This document shows, piece after piece, positions 55,545 through 64,000 of a stretch of 64,000 nucleotides of DNA (the first letter of the stretch is position 1; every line of letters begins with the position of its first letter). The notes under the pieces were generated by a model, which searched no databases, had not been told where the DNA came from, and saw nothing but the letters and a program-made list of their open reading frames with translations. The translations under genes were made by a program, and so were the position numbers. Origin of the DNA: Spirochaetia bacterium UBA6919. GTDB lineage: Bacteria; Spirochaetota; UBA6919. The stretch spans positions 81,628 through 145,627 of the forward strand of contig DKAT01000070.1 of the NCBI GenBank assembly GCA_002450905.1. Reading direction: 5' to 3'.

Positions 55545-58500
55545 ATGACCCAGAAAAATAAAGATTTAATTATAATAACAACAGTAATAGTCTTATCAGC
55601 AACGATATTTCTATCTCATATATTTATACATCTCGATATAGAAGAAGGAATGCTCTATGCTATAGCCTTGTTACTAACTTTATTCTCAGGAAAAATTGCT
55701 TATACATATTATACAGCTATAACTGGAACAATACTAACTATATTAGGATTCTTTCTATTCTACAATGATCACGGAAATAATGTATACACGATTAATCATT
55801 TCTTGTCTATATCTATGATTTGGATTACAACCATCTTAATTACCCTAAGTAAGAAATCAAATAATGCGATACAATATGAAAAAAACCTTAATAATACATT
55901 ATTAGAGTCTGCAAGAGCTCTCTTTGTAGTACTAGATCAGAAAGGACGTATTATTCGATTCAACAAAGCCTGTGAGGAAACAACTCAATATACTTTTAAG
56001 GACGTAAAAGATCGATACGTATGGGATTTTTTATTAATACCTGAAGAAAGAGAACCTGTCAAAAACGTTTTCAGAGAACTCAAAGAAAACTCTCTCCCAA
56101 ACGATTTCACCAATTACTGGATAGCTAAGGATCACAGCAAACACCTCATTGCATGGAACAATAATATCATCCTTGATAATATGGGTCAGGTTGAGTATGT
56201 AGTTTCAGTGGGTGTTGATATTACAGAATCTGAACAGTCTAAACACCGTCTCAAAGAAAATGAGGAAAGAATATCTCTATTTATGAACTCTGCTACAGAT
56301 GCTTTTATATTATTTGATAAGGATTTTTGCTTATTAGAAATTAACGACATGGCTATGAAATCCTTTAAATTGGATAGAGAGAGCATGATTGGGATGAGTA
56401 TGTTCGATATTTACCCACATGTTAAGAACACTGACCGATATGAAAAATATCTTCAAGTCATTGAAACAGGAAATCCAATTGTCGAAGAAGATGTTTATAT
56501 ACTTCCTGAACGTGGTAATAAATATGTTTCTATCAAAGCATTTAAAGTCGGGAAAGGTCTTGGATTTATTGCAACCGATATTACTCAAATCAAGCAAGCT
56601 CAAATTGCTATTCAGGAGAGTCAAGAGAGATTATCTCTTTTCATGAACTCAGCTACAGACTTATTCATGCTATTCGATAAAGATCTGAATCTTCTTGAGA
56701 TCAATGATATAGCCCTGCGAGCCATCAAACAACAACGGGATAATGTGATAGGAAAGCATATCCTGGAAATCAATCCACATCTCAGTAAAACAGATCGGTA
56801 TGGCGAATATTTACAGGTGCTCCAAACAGGTAAACCCTTATTTAAAGAGGATATAGGCACTCATTCCGATTATGATAACAGATATATATCTGTAAGAGCC
56901 TTCAAAGCAGGTGAGGGACTGGGTATCACAGCTACAGATATTACAGAAACCCGTCAAATCAGACAATCCCTACAAGAAAGTGAAAATAAATACCGTCAGC
57001 TGGTGGAAAACATGAATGACGGATTAGGAGTTATCAATTCAAAGGGATTTATTACATATGTCAATGATAAATTATCTGAAATGACTGGATATTCCAAAGA
57101 AGAATTAACCAGTATGCACTCCTTTGAACTGTTCGACGAAAAAAACCAAATAATATTAAAAGAAAACCTTTCTATGAGAAAAGATGGAGTATTTAAATCC
57201 TATGAAATCGTATGGACAAAGAAAAACGGCGATAAACTATATACAATCCTCTCTCCACAACCCCTTTATAATGCAGAAGGCAAGCATGATGGCAGTTTTG
57301 CTGTAATCACAAATATATCCGAGCTAAAGAATTTTGAAATTGCACTCAAGAGAAATAAAGATTATCTCGAGAAGCTTAATAACAGTGTTGGACTAGCAAT
57401 TTTCACCGTAAAAATGCCCGAAAGAGTTATTGATTACGCTAATCATCAGATTGAAAAAATATTTGGTTACACCCCTGAAGAAATGATCGGTCAACAGACG
57501 AGATTATTATACCCTTCGAATGAAGATTTCATATCCTTTGGAAAAAAATTACAGGATACTATCCAACAGGGGAAAGATATATTGCATACAGAACATATTT
57601 TAAAAAGAAAAAATGATGAATCCTTCCCAGCTGAAATCACAACCACTTTTATTCGTGAAAACGGTGAAATCACTCAGGTTATCAGCATTATTCAAGACAT
57701 CACCAATCGAAAAATGGTTGAAAAAAACCTCCTCATCATGCAATCCGCTGTTGAGATGGCTGTCGATCCCTTCATCTTCGGCGATTTCAATGGAAACATC
57801 ACCTATTGCAACGAGTCCTTCTTAAAATTATGGGGATACGACATGAAATCCGAAGTGTTGGGTAAAAATGCCTCTAATTTCTGGAATTATCATCAAAATC
57901 CCGATGAAATAGGCAATTCCTTAATGAAACAAGGATCCTGGGTTGGTGAAATCCCTTGTTCACATAGAGACGGAACAATCTTCACAGCCCGTATGGCATC
58001 CAAAATCCTTAATGATAAAAATGGTCAACCCATCTGCCTCATGGCATCTCTTTCTGATCTCACTGAAAGAATTCGTGCACAACAAAAAGCAATTTCAGCC
58101 CTTGAACTCAATGAGAAAATCATCTCAGAATCCCCTATCGGTATAGCTATTTATAATTCATTAGGTCAATGTATCACTGCTAATCAAGCGATGGCGGATA
58201 TGGTAGGTGCAACTCTCGAAAATATATTAAAAATAAATTATAATAATTTAGATAGCTGGAAAAAATATGGTGTATACGATACAGCCCTCGAAGCCTGTAA
58301 TTTAAATCAGAAAGTCCGTAAGGAGTTTGATGTCATTACTTCTTTTAATAAGAAAGTCTTTTTAGATTGTCTATTCGTTCCATTCCTTAATCACAAGGAA
58401 CAACACCTCCTCTTCATGCTCGATGATATCACCCAGCGAAAGGAATCTGAAAATCTCATCCGCTACCACGTCCACGAGCTCGAGAAGGCAAATAAGGAGC

Positions 58501-59171
58501 TTGAGGAATTTAATTACGTCGCAAGCCATGATCTCCAGGAGCCTATCCGAACCCTCTCCAGTTATTCCACACTATTAGAAAAGGATTTAGGGGATAATCT
58601 TTCAGAATATGCCGCACAGGATATTCATTTCATCACCGATGCAGCAAAACGTATGCGTACAGTCATTCAAGATATGCTCGATCTCTCAAGAGCCAGTCGT
58701 TATGAGTTGAATTTCGTTGATGTTGATTTAAATCATTGTATGAAAAATGTAATCAAAGATCTTGAACTTAGAATTAATGAAACAAACAGCATCATCGAAT
58801 GGGATAACCTCCCAATCATCCATGGAGACCAAACACACCTCACTAGAGTACTCCAAAACCTTATCGCTAATGCCATTAAATTCAGAAGTGACAAAACACC
58901 CCATATTATTATCTCAGCAAAAAAAATGAATGATAATTGGAAAATAACCGTATCAGACAACGGAATAGGTATCGAAGAAAAATACTTTGACGTCATCTTC
59001 AATGCCTTTAAAAGACTCCACCCCATGGGAAAATATGAAGGATCAGGAATTGGACTTGCCATCTGCCGTAAAATCATTGAACGACACGGCGGAGAAATCC
59101 ACGCAGAATCCCAAATGGGTCACGGAACAAAGTTTCACTTCACACTAACCCCCTCAACATCAAAGTCATAA
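55545..59171 (+). CDS. Membrane sensor histidine kinase with about seven PAS domains
   Basis: The 1208-residue protein begins with three or four membrane helices (about 8-105). About seven PAS domains follow, between 115 and 970, ending in typical D-I-T-E/Q motifs (VGVDITESEQ, TDITQIK, TDITETR, ITNISELK, IQDITNRK, LSDLTERI, LDDITQRK). The second and third are alike (ERISLFMNSATDAFILFDKDF versus ERLSLFMNSATDLFMLFDKDL), so they arose by duplication. The kinase has His995 in YVASHDLQEPIRTLSSY, an N-box LQNLIANAIKF, DNGIGI and GSGIGLAICRKI. It ends in the ATPase domain without receiver, so its partner regulator is elsewhere. PAS ligands cannot be read from the sequence. Confidence 0.92.
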   Translation: MTQKNKDLIIITTVIVLSATIFLSHIFIHLDIEEGMLYAIALLLTLFSGKIAYTYYTAITGTILTILGFFLFYNDHGNNVYTINHFLSISMIWITTILITLSKKSNNAIQYEKNLNNTLLESARALFVVLDQKGRIIRFNKACEETTQYTFKDVKDRYVWDFLLIPEEREPVKNVFRELKENSLPNDFTNYWIAKDHSKHLIAWNNNIILDNMGQVEYVVSVGVDITESEQSKHRLKENEERISLFMNSATDAFILFDKDFCLLEINDMAMKSFKLDRESMIGMSMFDIYPHVKNTDRYEKYLQVIETGNPIVEEDVYILPERGNKYVSIKAFKVGKGLGFIATDITQIKQAQIAIQESQERLSLFMNSATDLFMLFDKDLNLLEINDIALRAIKQQRDNVIGKHILEINPHLSKTDRYGEYLQVLQTGKPLFKEDIGTHSDYDNRYISVRAFKAGEGLGITATDITETRQIRQSLQESENKYRQLVENMNDGLGVINSKGFITYVNDKLSEMTGYSKEELTSMHSFELFDEKNQIILKENLSMRKDGVFKSYEIVWTKKNGDKLYTILSPQPLYNAEGKHDGSFAVITNISELKNFEIALKRNKDYLEKLNNSVGLAIFTVKMPERVIDYANHQIEKIFGYTPEEMIGQQTRLLYPSNEDFISFGKKLQDTIQQGKDILHTEHILKRKNDESFPAEITTTFIRENGEITQVISIIQDITNRKMVEKNLLIMQSAVEMAVDPFIFGDFNGNITYCNESFLKLWGYDMKSEVLGKNASNFWNYHQNPDEIGNSLMKQGSWVGEIPCSHRDGTIFTARMASKILNDKNGQPICLMASLSDLTERIRAQQKAISALELNEKIISESPIGIAIYNSLGQCITANQAMADMVGATLENILKINYNNLDSWKKYGVYDTALEACNLNQKVRKEFDVITSFNKKVFLDCLFVPFLNHKEQHLLFMLDDITQRKESENLIRYHVHELEKANKELEEFNYVASHDLQEPIRTLSSYSTLLEKDLGDNLSEYAAQDIHFITDAAKRMRTVIQDMLDLSRASRYELNFVDVDLNHCMKNVIKDLELRINETNSIIEWDNLPIIHGDQTHLTRVLQNLIANAIKFRSDKTPHIIISAKKMNDNWKITVSDNGIGIEEKYFDVIFNAFKRLHPMGKYEGSGIGLAICRKIIERHGGEIHAESQMGHGTKFHFTLTPSTSKS

Positions 59172-59242
59172 CTTAAACTGATTTGGATACCTGATAAAAT
59201 GAATCAAATATAATCAATACACAGGAATAGCACCTAAGGAGT

Positions 59243-59269
59243 ATCGGAACTGAAATTTTTGATTCCGAT
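59243..59269 (+). repeat. 27-bp palindromic repeat, copy 4
   Basis: The arms are ATCGGAA/TTCCGAT with centre CTGAAATTTTTGA, followed by GGTGAAGGCTTGGGGT. The orientation of its uneven centre is the same as in the other three copies although the neighbouring ankyrin remnant is on the minus strand. Confidence 0.7.
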
Positions 59270-59368
59270 GGTGAAGGCTTGGGGTGGTTTTGTTGTACTA
59301 TGGTATAAAATAATTTGAGGAAATGGATTTATTTTTCAAAGATGAGATGGTGGTATTCTTTGGATTGA

Positions 59369-59571
59369 TTACTTCAATTCCTTGTCCTGCTTAGCACCAG
59401 ATTGAATTAATAATTTTTTTATTTTAGGATTTTCAGCAATATCCAGAGGAGTCATTCCTTTAGGGTAAAAAATCGATGTTGATGGATAAGAACATCCTGG
59501 TTTAATTAATCGTTCGAACTGATATTCCAGGTACCGTTGCTGGGTTGATCTGACATTTGGATATTGCTTTC
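59369..59571 (-). pseudogene. C-terminal remnant of an ankyrin protein
   Basis: The frame reads KQYPNVRSTQQRYLEYQFERLIKPG, then IFYPKGMTPLDIAENPKIKKLLIQSGAKQDKELK and stop. The last part is clearly the final ankyrin repeat of the group (compare DLATDPKIRELLIKHGAKSGKKIK at 39764). A TGA closes the frame upstream and there is no start, so only the 3' end is left. Spacer copy D adjoins it. Confidence 0.7.
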
Positions 59572-59664
59572 AATAGATGAAATATAAATTATTTTGGGAT
59601 GGGTGGAAGAATTATTTGAATTATTTTAGGAATCCTTGATTGGAAGGGAACATTTATATACGGC
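59570..59664 (-). repeat. Cassette spacer repeat, copy D
   Basis: On the minus strand it begins at the uma2 stop with GCCGTATATAAATGTTCCC, TTCCAATCAAGGATTCCTAAA, and continues ATAATTCAAATAATTCTTCC, CATCCCAAAATAATTTATATTTCA to CTATTGAA. It thus has the same place after uma2 as copy C. Confidence 0.7.
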
Positions 59665-60237
59665 TTAGAGGGATTGGAAGAAGTTTTGGAGGTTTATTGT
59701 TAAATTATTTAATACTTTGTTGGGATATTCGTTATCATAGGGGATTTCTTTGAAGGATTTATCGATGAGTTGGTAGAATATTATGGATTTCTTGTTGGGG
59801 TCTACGATCCAATATTCCTGTACTCCGGATTCCTCATAGACCTTGTATTTGATCTGGGTATCCAGTTCATAGGAGGATTCGGATAAGATTTCGATGATGA
59901 GATCCGGTGCTCCCACTACGCGTTTCTCGGTGATGATATCGAGTCGGTCTTTGGATACGAAGAGGAGATCAGGCTGGAAGATGTTTTTATCGTTGAATTG
60001 CACGTCGAAAGGAGCAAAGAAGAATTCGCCAGCAGTATATGTTTTTGAATAGTTCATAAATAGTTCAGCCAGCTTCCATAAAATCTTTTGATGAATTCGT
60101 ATAGGTGAAGGTGCCATAGATAATACTCCCTGGATGAGTTCGTAGCGGTATCCGTCGTCGTCGAGGTGGTCATAATCCCTGACTGTTGCAGGTTTGTTGT
60201 GGTATTTAGATTTATTTTGTGTGATTATATTTTTCAT
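59665..60237 (-). CDS. Uma2-family (DUF820) PD-(D/E)xK nuclease-fold protein, copy 2
   Basis: The 190-residue protein is a paralogue of the one at 47135. It keeps YELIQGVLSMAPSPIRIHQ, VQFNDKNIFQPDLLFVSKDRL, GAPDLIIEILSESS and QIKYKVYEESGVQEYWIVDP, so the nuclease-like core residues are intact. The middle part (about 50-78) is hardly related between the two copies, while the flanks are close to identical. It is followed by spacer copy D and an ankyrin remnant, the same order as at copy 1. Confidence 0.88.
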   Translation of the reverse strand: MKNIITQNKSKYHNKPATVRDYDHLDDDGYRYELIQGVLSMAPSPIRIHQKILWKLAELFMNYSKTYTAGEFFFAPFDVQFNDKNIFQPDLLFVSKDRLDIITEKRVVGAPDLIIEILSESSYELDTQIKYKVYEESGVQEYWIVDPNKKSIIFYQLIDKSFKEIPYDNEYPNKVLNNLTINLQNFFQSL

Positions 60238-60394
60238 ATTATTAAATATAACAAGAGATTTTGAATTATTTATAGATTTATTTTGTATTTTTAGAATCGG
60301 ATGGGGAATGGATTTTCGATAGTTATGGGGGAAATAATATTGACTAGTTGGAATCGATGATTGGAAAAGAATAGTTGTGTTTTGAGTGAGGATA

Positions 60395-61573
60395 TCAGTT
60401 TGCTGAAGATCTTTTTAAGATTCTCTCAATATATCTTGATCCATCCACCTTTAAATTAATGGTAATGGGACGAATTTTTTCTCCGCGTGGATTTTTGAAA
60501 ACCTCTACCACAGGACGGGATGTCAGATCATTGTCCTTTTCTATAACCAAAGCCATTTCGCGAGTGTTTAGTTTAACTATACTTCCAATGGGATAATAAC
60601 TGCTTTCCTTGTAGAGATGATGCATTTTTGTTACGAATAAGTGTGCTAATTCTGGTTTAAAACGTTTTCCCGATTCCTGGATGATTAAATTAAAGGCTGA
60701 TTGAAGTGAAAAAGATTTTTTATAGCTTGAATCCGAAGTCAGGGCATCGAAAGTCTCGGATAGAGATAATATATAGACACCGTCGTCAATCTGATCTTCT
60801 TTTAGACCAAGGGGATAACCTGTACCATCATATTTTTCGTGGTGTGTCAAGATAGTCTCTTTTACAAAATCACTGAGGTTCTTACAATCCTTTACGATCT
60901 CATATCCCTTTCTGGAATGCTCCTGAATAATCTGATACTCATCAGAGCTTAGTTGATCTTTTTTATTGACAATATGATAGGGGATTCTCATTTTTCCAAT
61001 ATCGTGGAGGAATCCTGCTAATCCTATATCTAAAATAGAATCCTCATCTTTATTCAATAACTTTGCGAAGTCCATAGAAATAATCGCTACATTGAGGGAA
61101 TGGGAGTATTTTAAATCGTCATAATCTTCAATATTTAAGAGATTGATAATATTTCCCTGTACTTTATTGAATAACTCAAGATTAATCAGATAAATAATAT
61201 CTTTGGTTTCATCAATAAATGTGGCTGGTAAACGATTTCGGATGGTTGTTTCAATCTTATCCATGATATAAATCGCTTGAGTTTGGGTTTCCAAGGATAT
61301 TTTGCGGGGTCCTTTGTATTGTTCCGTCTGGATATATTCTTTTAGAGTGTGGTTATATCGATTTTTATCAGATTTTCGATTGGAATAATATATTGTTGTG
61401 ATATCTTTTTGAAGCAATTGATCAAGAAAATCTTTTGTGAAAGGAGTATAGGCCGTTTGAAGGATTTCGCCATCTTTCTTATAGACAGGGCACGCCAATA
61501 CCATCCCAGGCTTAATGTGTTTAACTTCTAATTCGACTTCATCGTCAACTTTGGTGAATGTTCTTTCAGACAT
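60395..61573 (-). CDS. HD-GYP domain protein, probable c-di-GMP phosphodiesterase
   Basis: Starting at the ATG at 61573 (after AGAGG), the protein has an N-terminal domain of about 120 residues of the DUF3391 type (VELEVKHIKPGMVLACPVYKKDGEIL) and an HD-GYP domain with HSLNVAIISMDFA, HDIGKMRIP (HD at 190-191), EHSRKGYEIV, HHEKYDGTGYPLGL (GYP at 252-254) and SLSETFDALTSDSSYKKS. All family metal residues are visible. Such enzymes hydrolyse c-di-GMP and affect motility and adhesion. It has no receiver, so its signal enters through the N-terminal domain or by expression. Confidence 0.9.
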   Translation of the reverse strand: MSERTFTKVDDEVELEVKHIKPGMVLACPVYKKDGEILQTAYTPFTKDFLDQLLQKDITTIYYSNRKSDKNRYNHTLKEYIQTEQYKGPRKISLETQTQAIYIMDKIETTIRNRLPATFIDETKDIIYLINLELFNKVQGNIINLLNIEDYDDLKYSHSLNVAIISMDFAKLLNKDEDSILDIGLAGFLHDIGKMRIPYHIVNKKDQLSSDEYQIIQEHSRKGYEIVKDCKNLSDFVKETILTHHEKYDGTGYPLGLKEDQIDDGVYILSLSETFDALTSDSSYKKSFSLQSAFNLIIQESGKRFKPELAHLFVTKMHHLYKESSYYPIGSIVKLNTREMALVIEKDNDLTSRPVVEVFKNPRGEKIRPITINLKVDGSRYIERILKRSSAN

Positions 61574-61675
61574 AATCTTCACCTCTAAATTAAATTAACG
61601 ATAATTTATAAAGTTCTCTCTCTATTAAAATTTAATGGATGGTTAATCAAAGGTCAATGAATATTGTTATTGGAA

Positions 61676-61711
61676 ATAAAAAAAGGTGAGATGCCTTTGT
61701 GACACCTCACC
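61676..61711 (-). terminator. Rho-independent terminator of the repeat lipoprotein gene
   Basis: On the minus strand GGTGAGGTGTC pairs over 11 bp with GGCATCTCACC around ACAAA, with two G-U pairs, and TTTTTTTATTT follows. It ends 23 bp after the lipoprotein stop. Confidence 0.85.
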
Positions 61712-61733
61712 CTGGGAAGTTATGTATTTACAA

Positions 61734-62321
61734 TTATCTTTTATTATTCATTTTCTCAATGTTTGCTTCTATTTTTTCCTGAGCATTACCGTTCTTATTG
61801 TCGCTGACGTTCTCAAGAGCCTTTTCAAGACCTTTGTTTCCAGACTTACTGTTTGCTGAAGTGTTGTCAGTATTAGATTGAGTAGCACTGCTGCCTGATT
61901 GATTTACCGGTGCACTTGATTGAACAGTATTGTTAGAAGAGTTGCTTACAGGTGCTGAAACATTAACTGGTTGAGAGTTGTTAGATGCTACAACTGGGGC
62001 ACTTGTTTGTACTGTATTGTTAGATGTGCTGTTTACAGGTGCTGAAACATTAACTGGTTGAGAGTTGTTAGATGCTACAACTGGGGCACTTGTTTGTACT
62101 GTATTGTTAGATGTGCTGGTTACTGGTGCTGTAGTATTAGCTGATTGTTTGTTAGCAGATGCTGTTTGTGTTGCGGGTTTGTTGTTTGCAGTTTGATTTG
62201 TGTTTACTCCTGCGAAAGATTCTGGTATACTGCCTACCCCGCCATTTTGACCACATGCTACGAATAGTCCAAGGGTTGCAAGAAGGATAAGTCCTAAAGT
62301 TGTTTTATTTATTGTTTTCAT
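61734..62321 (-). CDS. Lipoprotein with Ser/Asn/Thr-rich tandem repeats
   Basis: The 195-residue protein opens with a lipoprotein signal (MKTINKTTLGLILLATLGLFVAC, Cys23) after AAAGGAG. Residues from about 40 to 150 are low-complexity, with a 29-residue unit (NNTVQTSAPVVASNNSQPVN..) present twice almost without change and a third, diverged and partial time. The repeat is as exact in DNA (87-bp period, about 61950-62118), so the duplication is recent. The C-terminus (LEKALENVSDNKNGNAQEKIEANIEKMNNKR) is a charged helix. It is probably a surface or periplasmic spacer protein of unknown role. Confidence 0.8.
   Translation of the reverse strand: MKTINKTTLGLILLATLGLFVACGQNGGVGSIPESFAGVNTNQTANNKPATQTASANKQSANTTAPVTSTSNNTVQTSAPVVASNNSQPVNVSAPVNSTSNNTVQTSAPVVASNNSQPVNVSAPVSNSSNNTVQSSAPVNQSGSSATQSNTDNTSANSKSGNKGLEKALENVSDNKNGNAQEKIEANIEKMNNKR
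61949..62118. repeat. Tandem 87-bp repeat inside the lipoprotein gene
   Basis: Two adjacent copies that begin GGTGCTGAAACATTAACTGG are identical over more than 75 bp; the period is 87 bp and keeps the frame. Confidence 0.8.
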
Positions 62322-62758
62322 TTTGTTACTCCTTTCAATTTGTTACGTAAATATATATAGGAAGAATTGTGCCAAGTTTGCAAATTTATTAAATATATTT
62401 TTTATATTATTTATATTTTATTAAATATGCTAATTATATTTTTTATTGTTCTATGAAGATTTCGAAACAAATGAATCAACTTGCACATAATATTGGTATT
62501 GAATATGGTCATTTTAACTCATTTTGTTATTGATTTGAAGCAATATTATTAAATAATATATTATATTATAATGAATTAAAATGATAGAGAGGAAACTCCG
62601 AAGCAGGAAATAAATTGCTTATGTGTATAAGAATGACCCATTGTGTGAATTTTATTGCGGCATTGTTGGTAAAAATGTTTCATTTTTTTATAATAAGGAA
62701 TTAATTCTTTGGGTGTATAAAGATTTTATATCAGTTGTAACGAGATGATAAGATCATT
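62322..62758. other. Gene-free AT-rich spacer
   Basis: I see no gene, repeat or convincing hairpin here, apart from the region that must hold the promoter of the lipoprotein gene. Confidence 0.4.
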
Positions 62759-64000
62759 TTAAATATTCCAGAACTCATTTTTCGGAAGGGAAATCGTGAT
62801 GTGGGTTCCTCCGGAGTTGGAAGATTTATAAAATATATATCCTTTGTGAGCTTTGGCAATGAGTTGAGCACTGTATGTTCCAAGTCCAGTTCCCTTTTTT
62901 TTACCATGAGTTACGTAACGATCAAAAAATCGATCTCTGATTTCTTCCGGAATGACACCTTGATTATGAATATCGATGAGATGATAATGGCTGTTTTCAT
63001 CAATGCTGATCGTTATTTTTTCACCCGAATTGGATGACTCGAAAGCATTAATGATTAAATTACCTAGCATGTCTTCGAGAAGTCTTTTTTCGCCTGTAAC
63101 GGGATATTGATCGGACCAGGAGATCGGTTTATTATTTATGTAATAATCCAGTTTTATGGATGAATCGTTTTGAAGGGGGAGGAATTCCTTATTAATTTTA
63201 TTGAAGATGTCAATGAGGTTTAATGACTCTGTCTGGAGTTTATAAATACCCTTTTCAATTTTAAGAAGGTCAAGGGATTGGTCTATTATTCCATGTATTT
63301 TATGACCACTTTCATGGATGAAGGATATCATCTGTCTGTTTTCTGTAGAGAGGGATTCACTTAGAAGGAGTTCTGAGAAACCGATGATAGCATTAACCGG
63401 ATTTTTTAGATTGTGCTGGATGATATGATTGACATCTTCTTTAATTATTTCCAATTCTTTTTTAGCGGTGATATCTCTTAAAACAAAAACATATTGAAAG
63501 GGCATTCCATTAAAAGATTTTATTTTAGAAATATGTATGCTGAAATATTTCTGTTCACCCATTTTAATTTCAATTTCTTTGGGTTTATTGAATTGTGTAA
63601 GATTTTGAATTATTTCATTAATCTGGTCATAAACTTCCCCTTCGAGTATTTCTATAAGATATCTGCCTTGTATATTTTTTCGGGGAATCCATAATAAATC
63701 TTCACGGGCTGTGAACAATTCGTGGATAATCTGATTTTCATCCATGAGTAAAATAATATCAGGGAAATAATTTAATATGGCTTTGAGACGATTTTCGCTT
63801 TCCACAACAGCTTTTTCGAATTCAATTGATTGGGAAACATCTCTTTTGAAAGAAACAAAGTTGATGATTTCACCAGTGCTATTCAATATCGGAGTAATGG
63901 ATGAATAATCGTGATACAGAGAACCATCCTTTTTTTTATTAATCAATACTCCATTCCATGGCTTGCCTGAGGAGAGTTGTAGTGGCCTGAAAAATTTGAA
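62759..64000 (-). CDS. PAS-domain sensor histidine kinase, N-terminus outside window
   Basis: The frame is open to position 64000, so the start is beyond the right edge; the TTG at 63946 is internal. The visible 413 residues begin in a PAS domain (SSGKPWNGVLINKKKDGSLYH, FKRDVSQSIEFEKAV), followed by a second PAS (LKAILNYFPDIILLMDENQII to FVLRDITAKKELE). The kinase part has a phospho-acceptor His in IQHNLKNPVNAIIGFSELL, an N-box LGNLIINAFESS, and GTGLGTYSAQLIAKAHKG. It ends with THITISLPK. It lacks a receiver. PAS sequence does not reveal the ligand. Confidence 0.88.
   Translation of the reverse strand, partial: FKFFRPLQLSSGKPWNGVLINKKKDGSLYHDYSSITPILNSTGEIINFVSFKRDVSQSIEFEKAVVESENRLKAILNYFPDIILLMDENQIIHELFTAREDLLWIPRKNIQGRYLIEILEGEVYDQINEIIQNLTQFNKPKEIEIKMGEQKYFSIHISKIKSFNGMPFQYVFVLRDITAKKELEIIKEDVNHIIQHNLKNPVNAIIGFSELLLSESLSTENRQMISFIHESGHKIHGIIDQSLDLLKIEKGIYKLQTESLNLIDIFNKINKEFLPLQNDSSIKLDYYINNKPISWSDQYPVTGEKRLLEDMLGNLIINAFESSNSGEKITISIDENSHYHLIDIHNQGVIPEEIRDRFFDRYVTHGKKKGTGLGTYSAQLIAKAHKGYIFYKSSNSGGTHITISLPKNEFWNI

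Larger units (their letters stand above)
59172..59664. other. Spacer with palindrome, ankyrin remnant and cassette spacer
   Basis: The stretch between the kinase and uma2 copy 2 has no intact gene. It carries the palindrome at 59243-59269, an ankyrin tail on the minus strand (59369-59571) and spacer copy D (59570-59664). Confidence 0.6.

Noticed and set aside
47135..60237. Restriction-modification role for the Uma2 proteins
   Set aside because: The fold is nuclease-like but neither copy has a methyltransferase partner or specificity gene next to it, so a restriction function is not supported.
1..64000. CRISPR array or prophage
   Set aside because: No regularly spaced direct repeats and no phage structural, integrase or lysis genes are seen; the tandem repeat at 61949-62118 is coding.

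Overview
This 64 kb window is a contiguous piece of an AT-rich (roughly one third G+C) Gram-negative bacterial chromosome. It encodes a TolC/adaptor/RND exporter, lipoproteins with relaxed lipoboxes (LNC, LSC, LNTC, LMAC), YajC-SecD-SecF, a chemoreceptor, 7TMR-DISM sensor kinases and many secreted ankyrin proteins. That mix would fit a free-living spirochaete (Leptospira-like) or a neighbouring phylum, but no rRNA or other decisive marker is present, so this is inference. I see no tRNA, rRNA, CRISPR array, prophage or intact insertion sequence.

Layout. 1-4.6 kb: a GNAT plus histone-deacetylase-type fusion cut by the left edge, a small unknown protein, typA/bipA, a VOC protein coupled to a secreted unknown protein. 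4.7-9.6 kb is a decay zone: a broken hybrid kinase, its intact NarL-type regulator, dead and live toxin-antitoxin genes, a GIY-YIG protein, a wrecked caspase/outer-membrane-like gene, and many short REP-like repeats. 9.7-15.9 kb is one gene for a 2066-residue exported ankyrin protein ending in a thioredoxin domain. 16.2-25.6 kb is an exporter operon (marR, tolC-like, adaptor, two RND pumps) with a visible promoter and operator. 25.8-31 kb has an ankyrin protein, a methyltransferase and the intact paralogue of the broken kinase. 31.6-35.5 kb is yajC-secD-secF, with an unusual SecF. 35.6-39.9 kb holds lipoproteins, ankyrin lipoproteins and hicAB. 40-46.8 kb: hupE, an MDR oxidoreductase, purL, a TusA-like protein and a chemoreceptor. 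47-62.3 kb: two uma2 genes each followed by a shared spacer and an ankyrin remnant, YCII, a CHAT protease with a lipoprotein, a ferredoxin-MBL protein, an IMPase-like protein, gpsA, a seven-PAS kinase, an HD-GYP protein and a repeat-rich lipoprotein. The right edge cuts another PAS kinase.

The most interesting material is (a) the giant ankyrin-thioredoxin protein, whose internal joints look like ends of stand-alone ankyrin proteins, (b) a family of cassettes in which Uma2, HicAB, lipoprotein and ankyrin genes are linked by a shared spacer of about 100 bp and a 27-bp palindrome, (c) a hybrid kinase that carries a second, NarX-like kinase module at its C-terminus and has a decaying paralogue next to a NarL-type regulator, and (d) a SecF whose periplasmic domain appears triplicated. 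Gene boundaries come from reading frames, visible ribosome binding sites and motif recognition; no database search was run.
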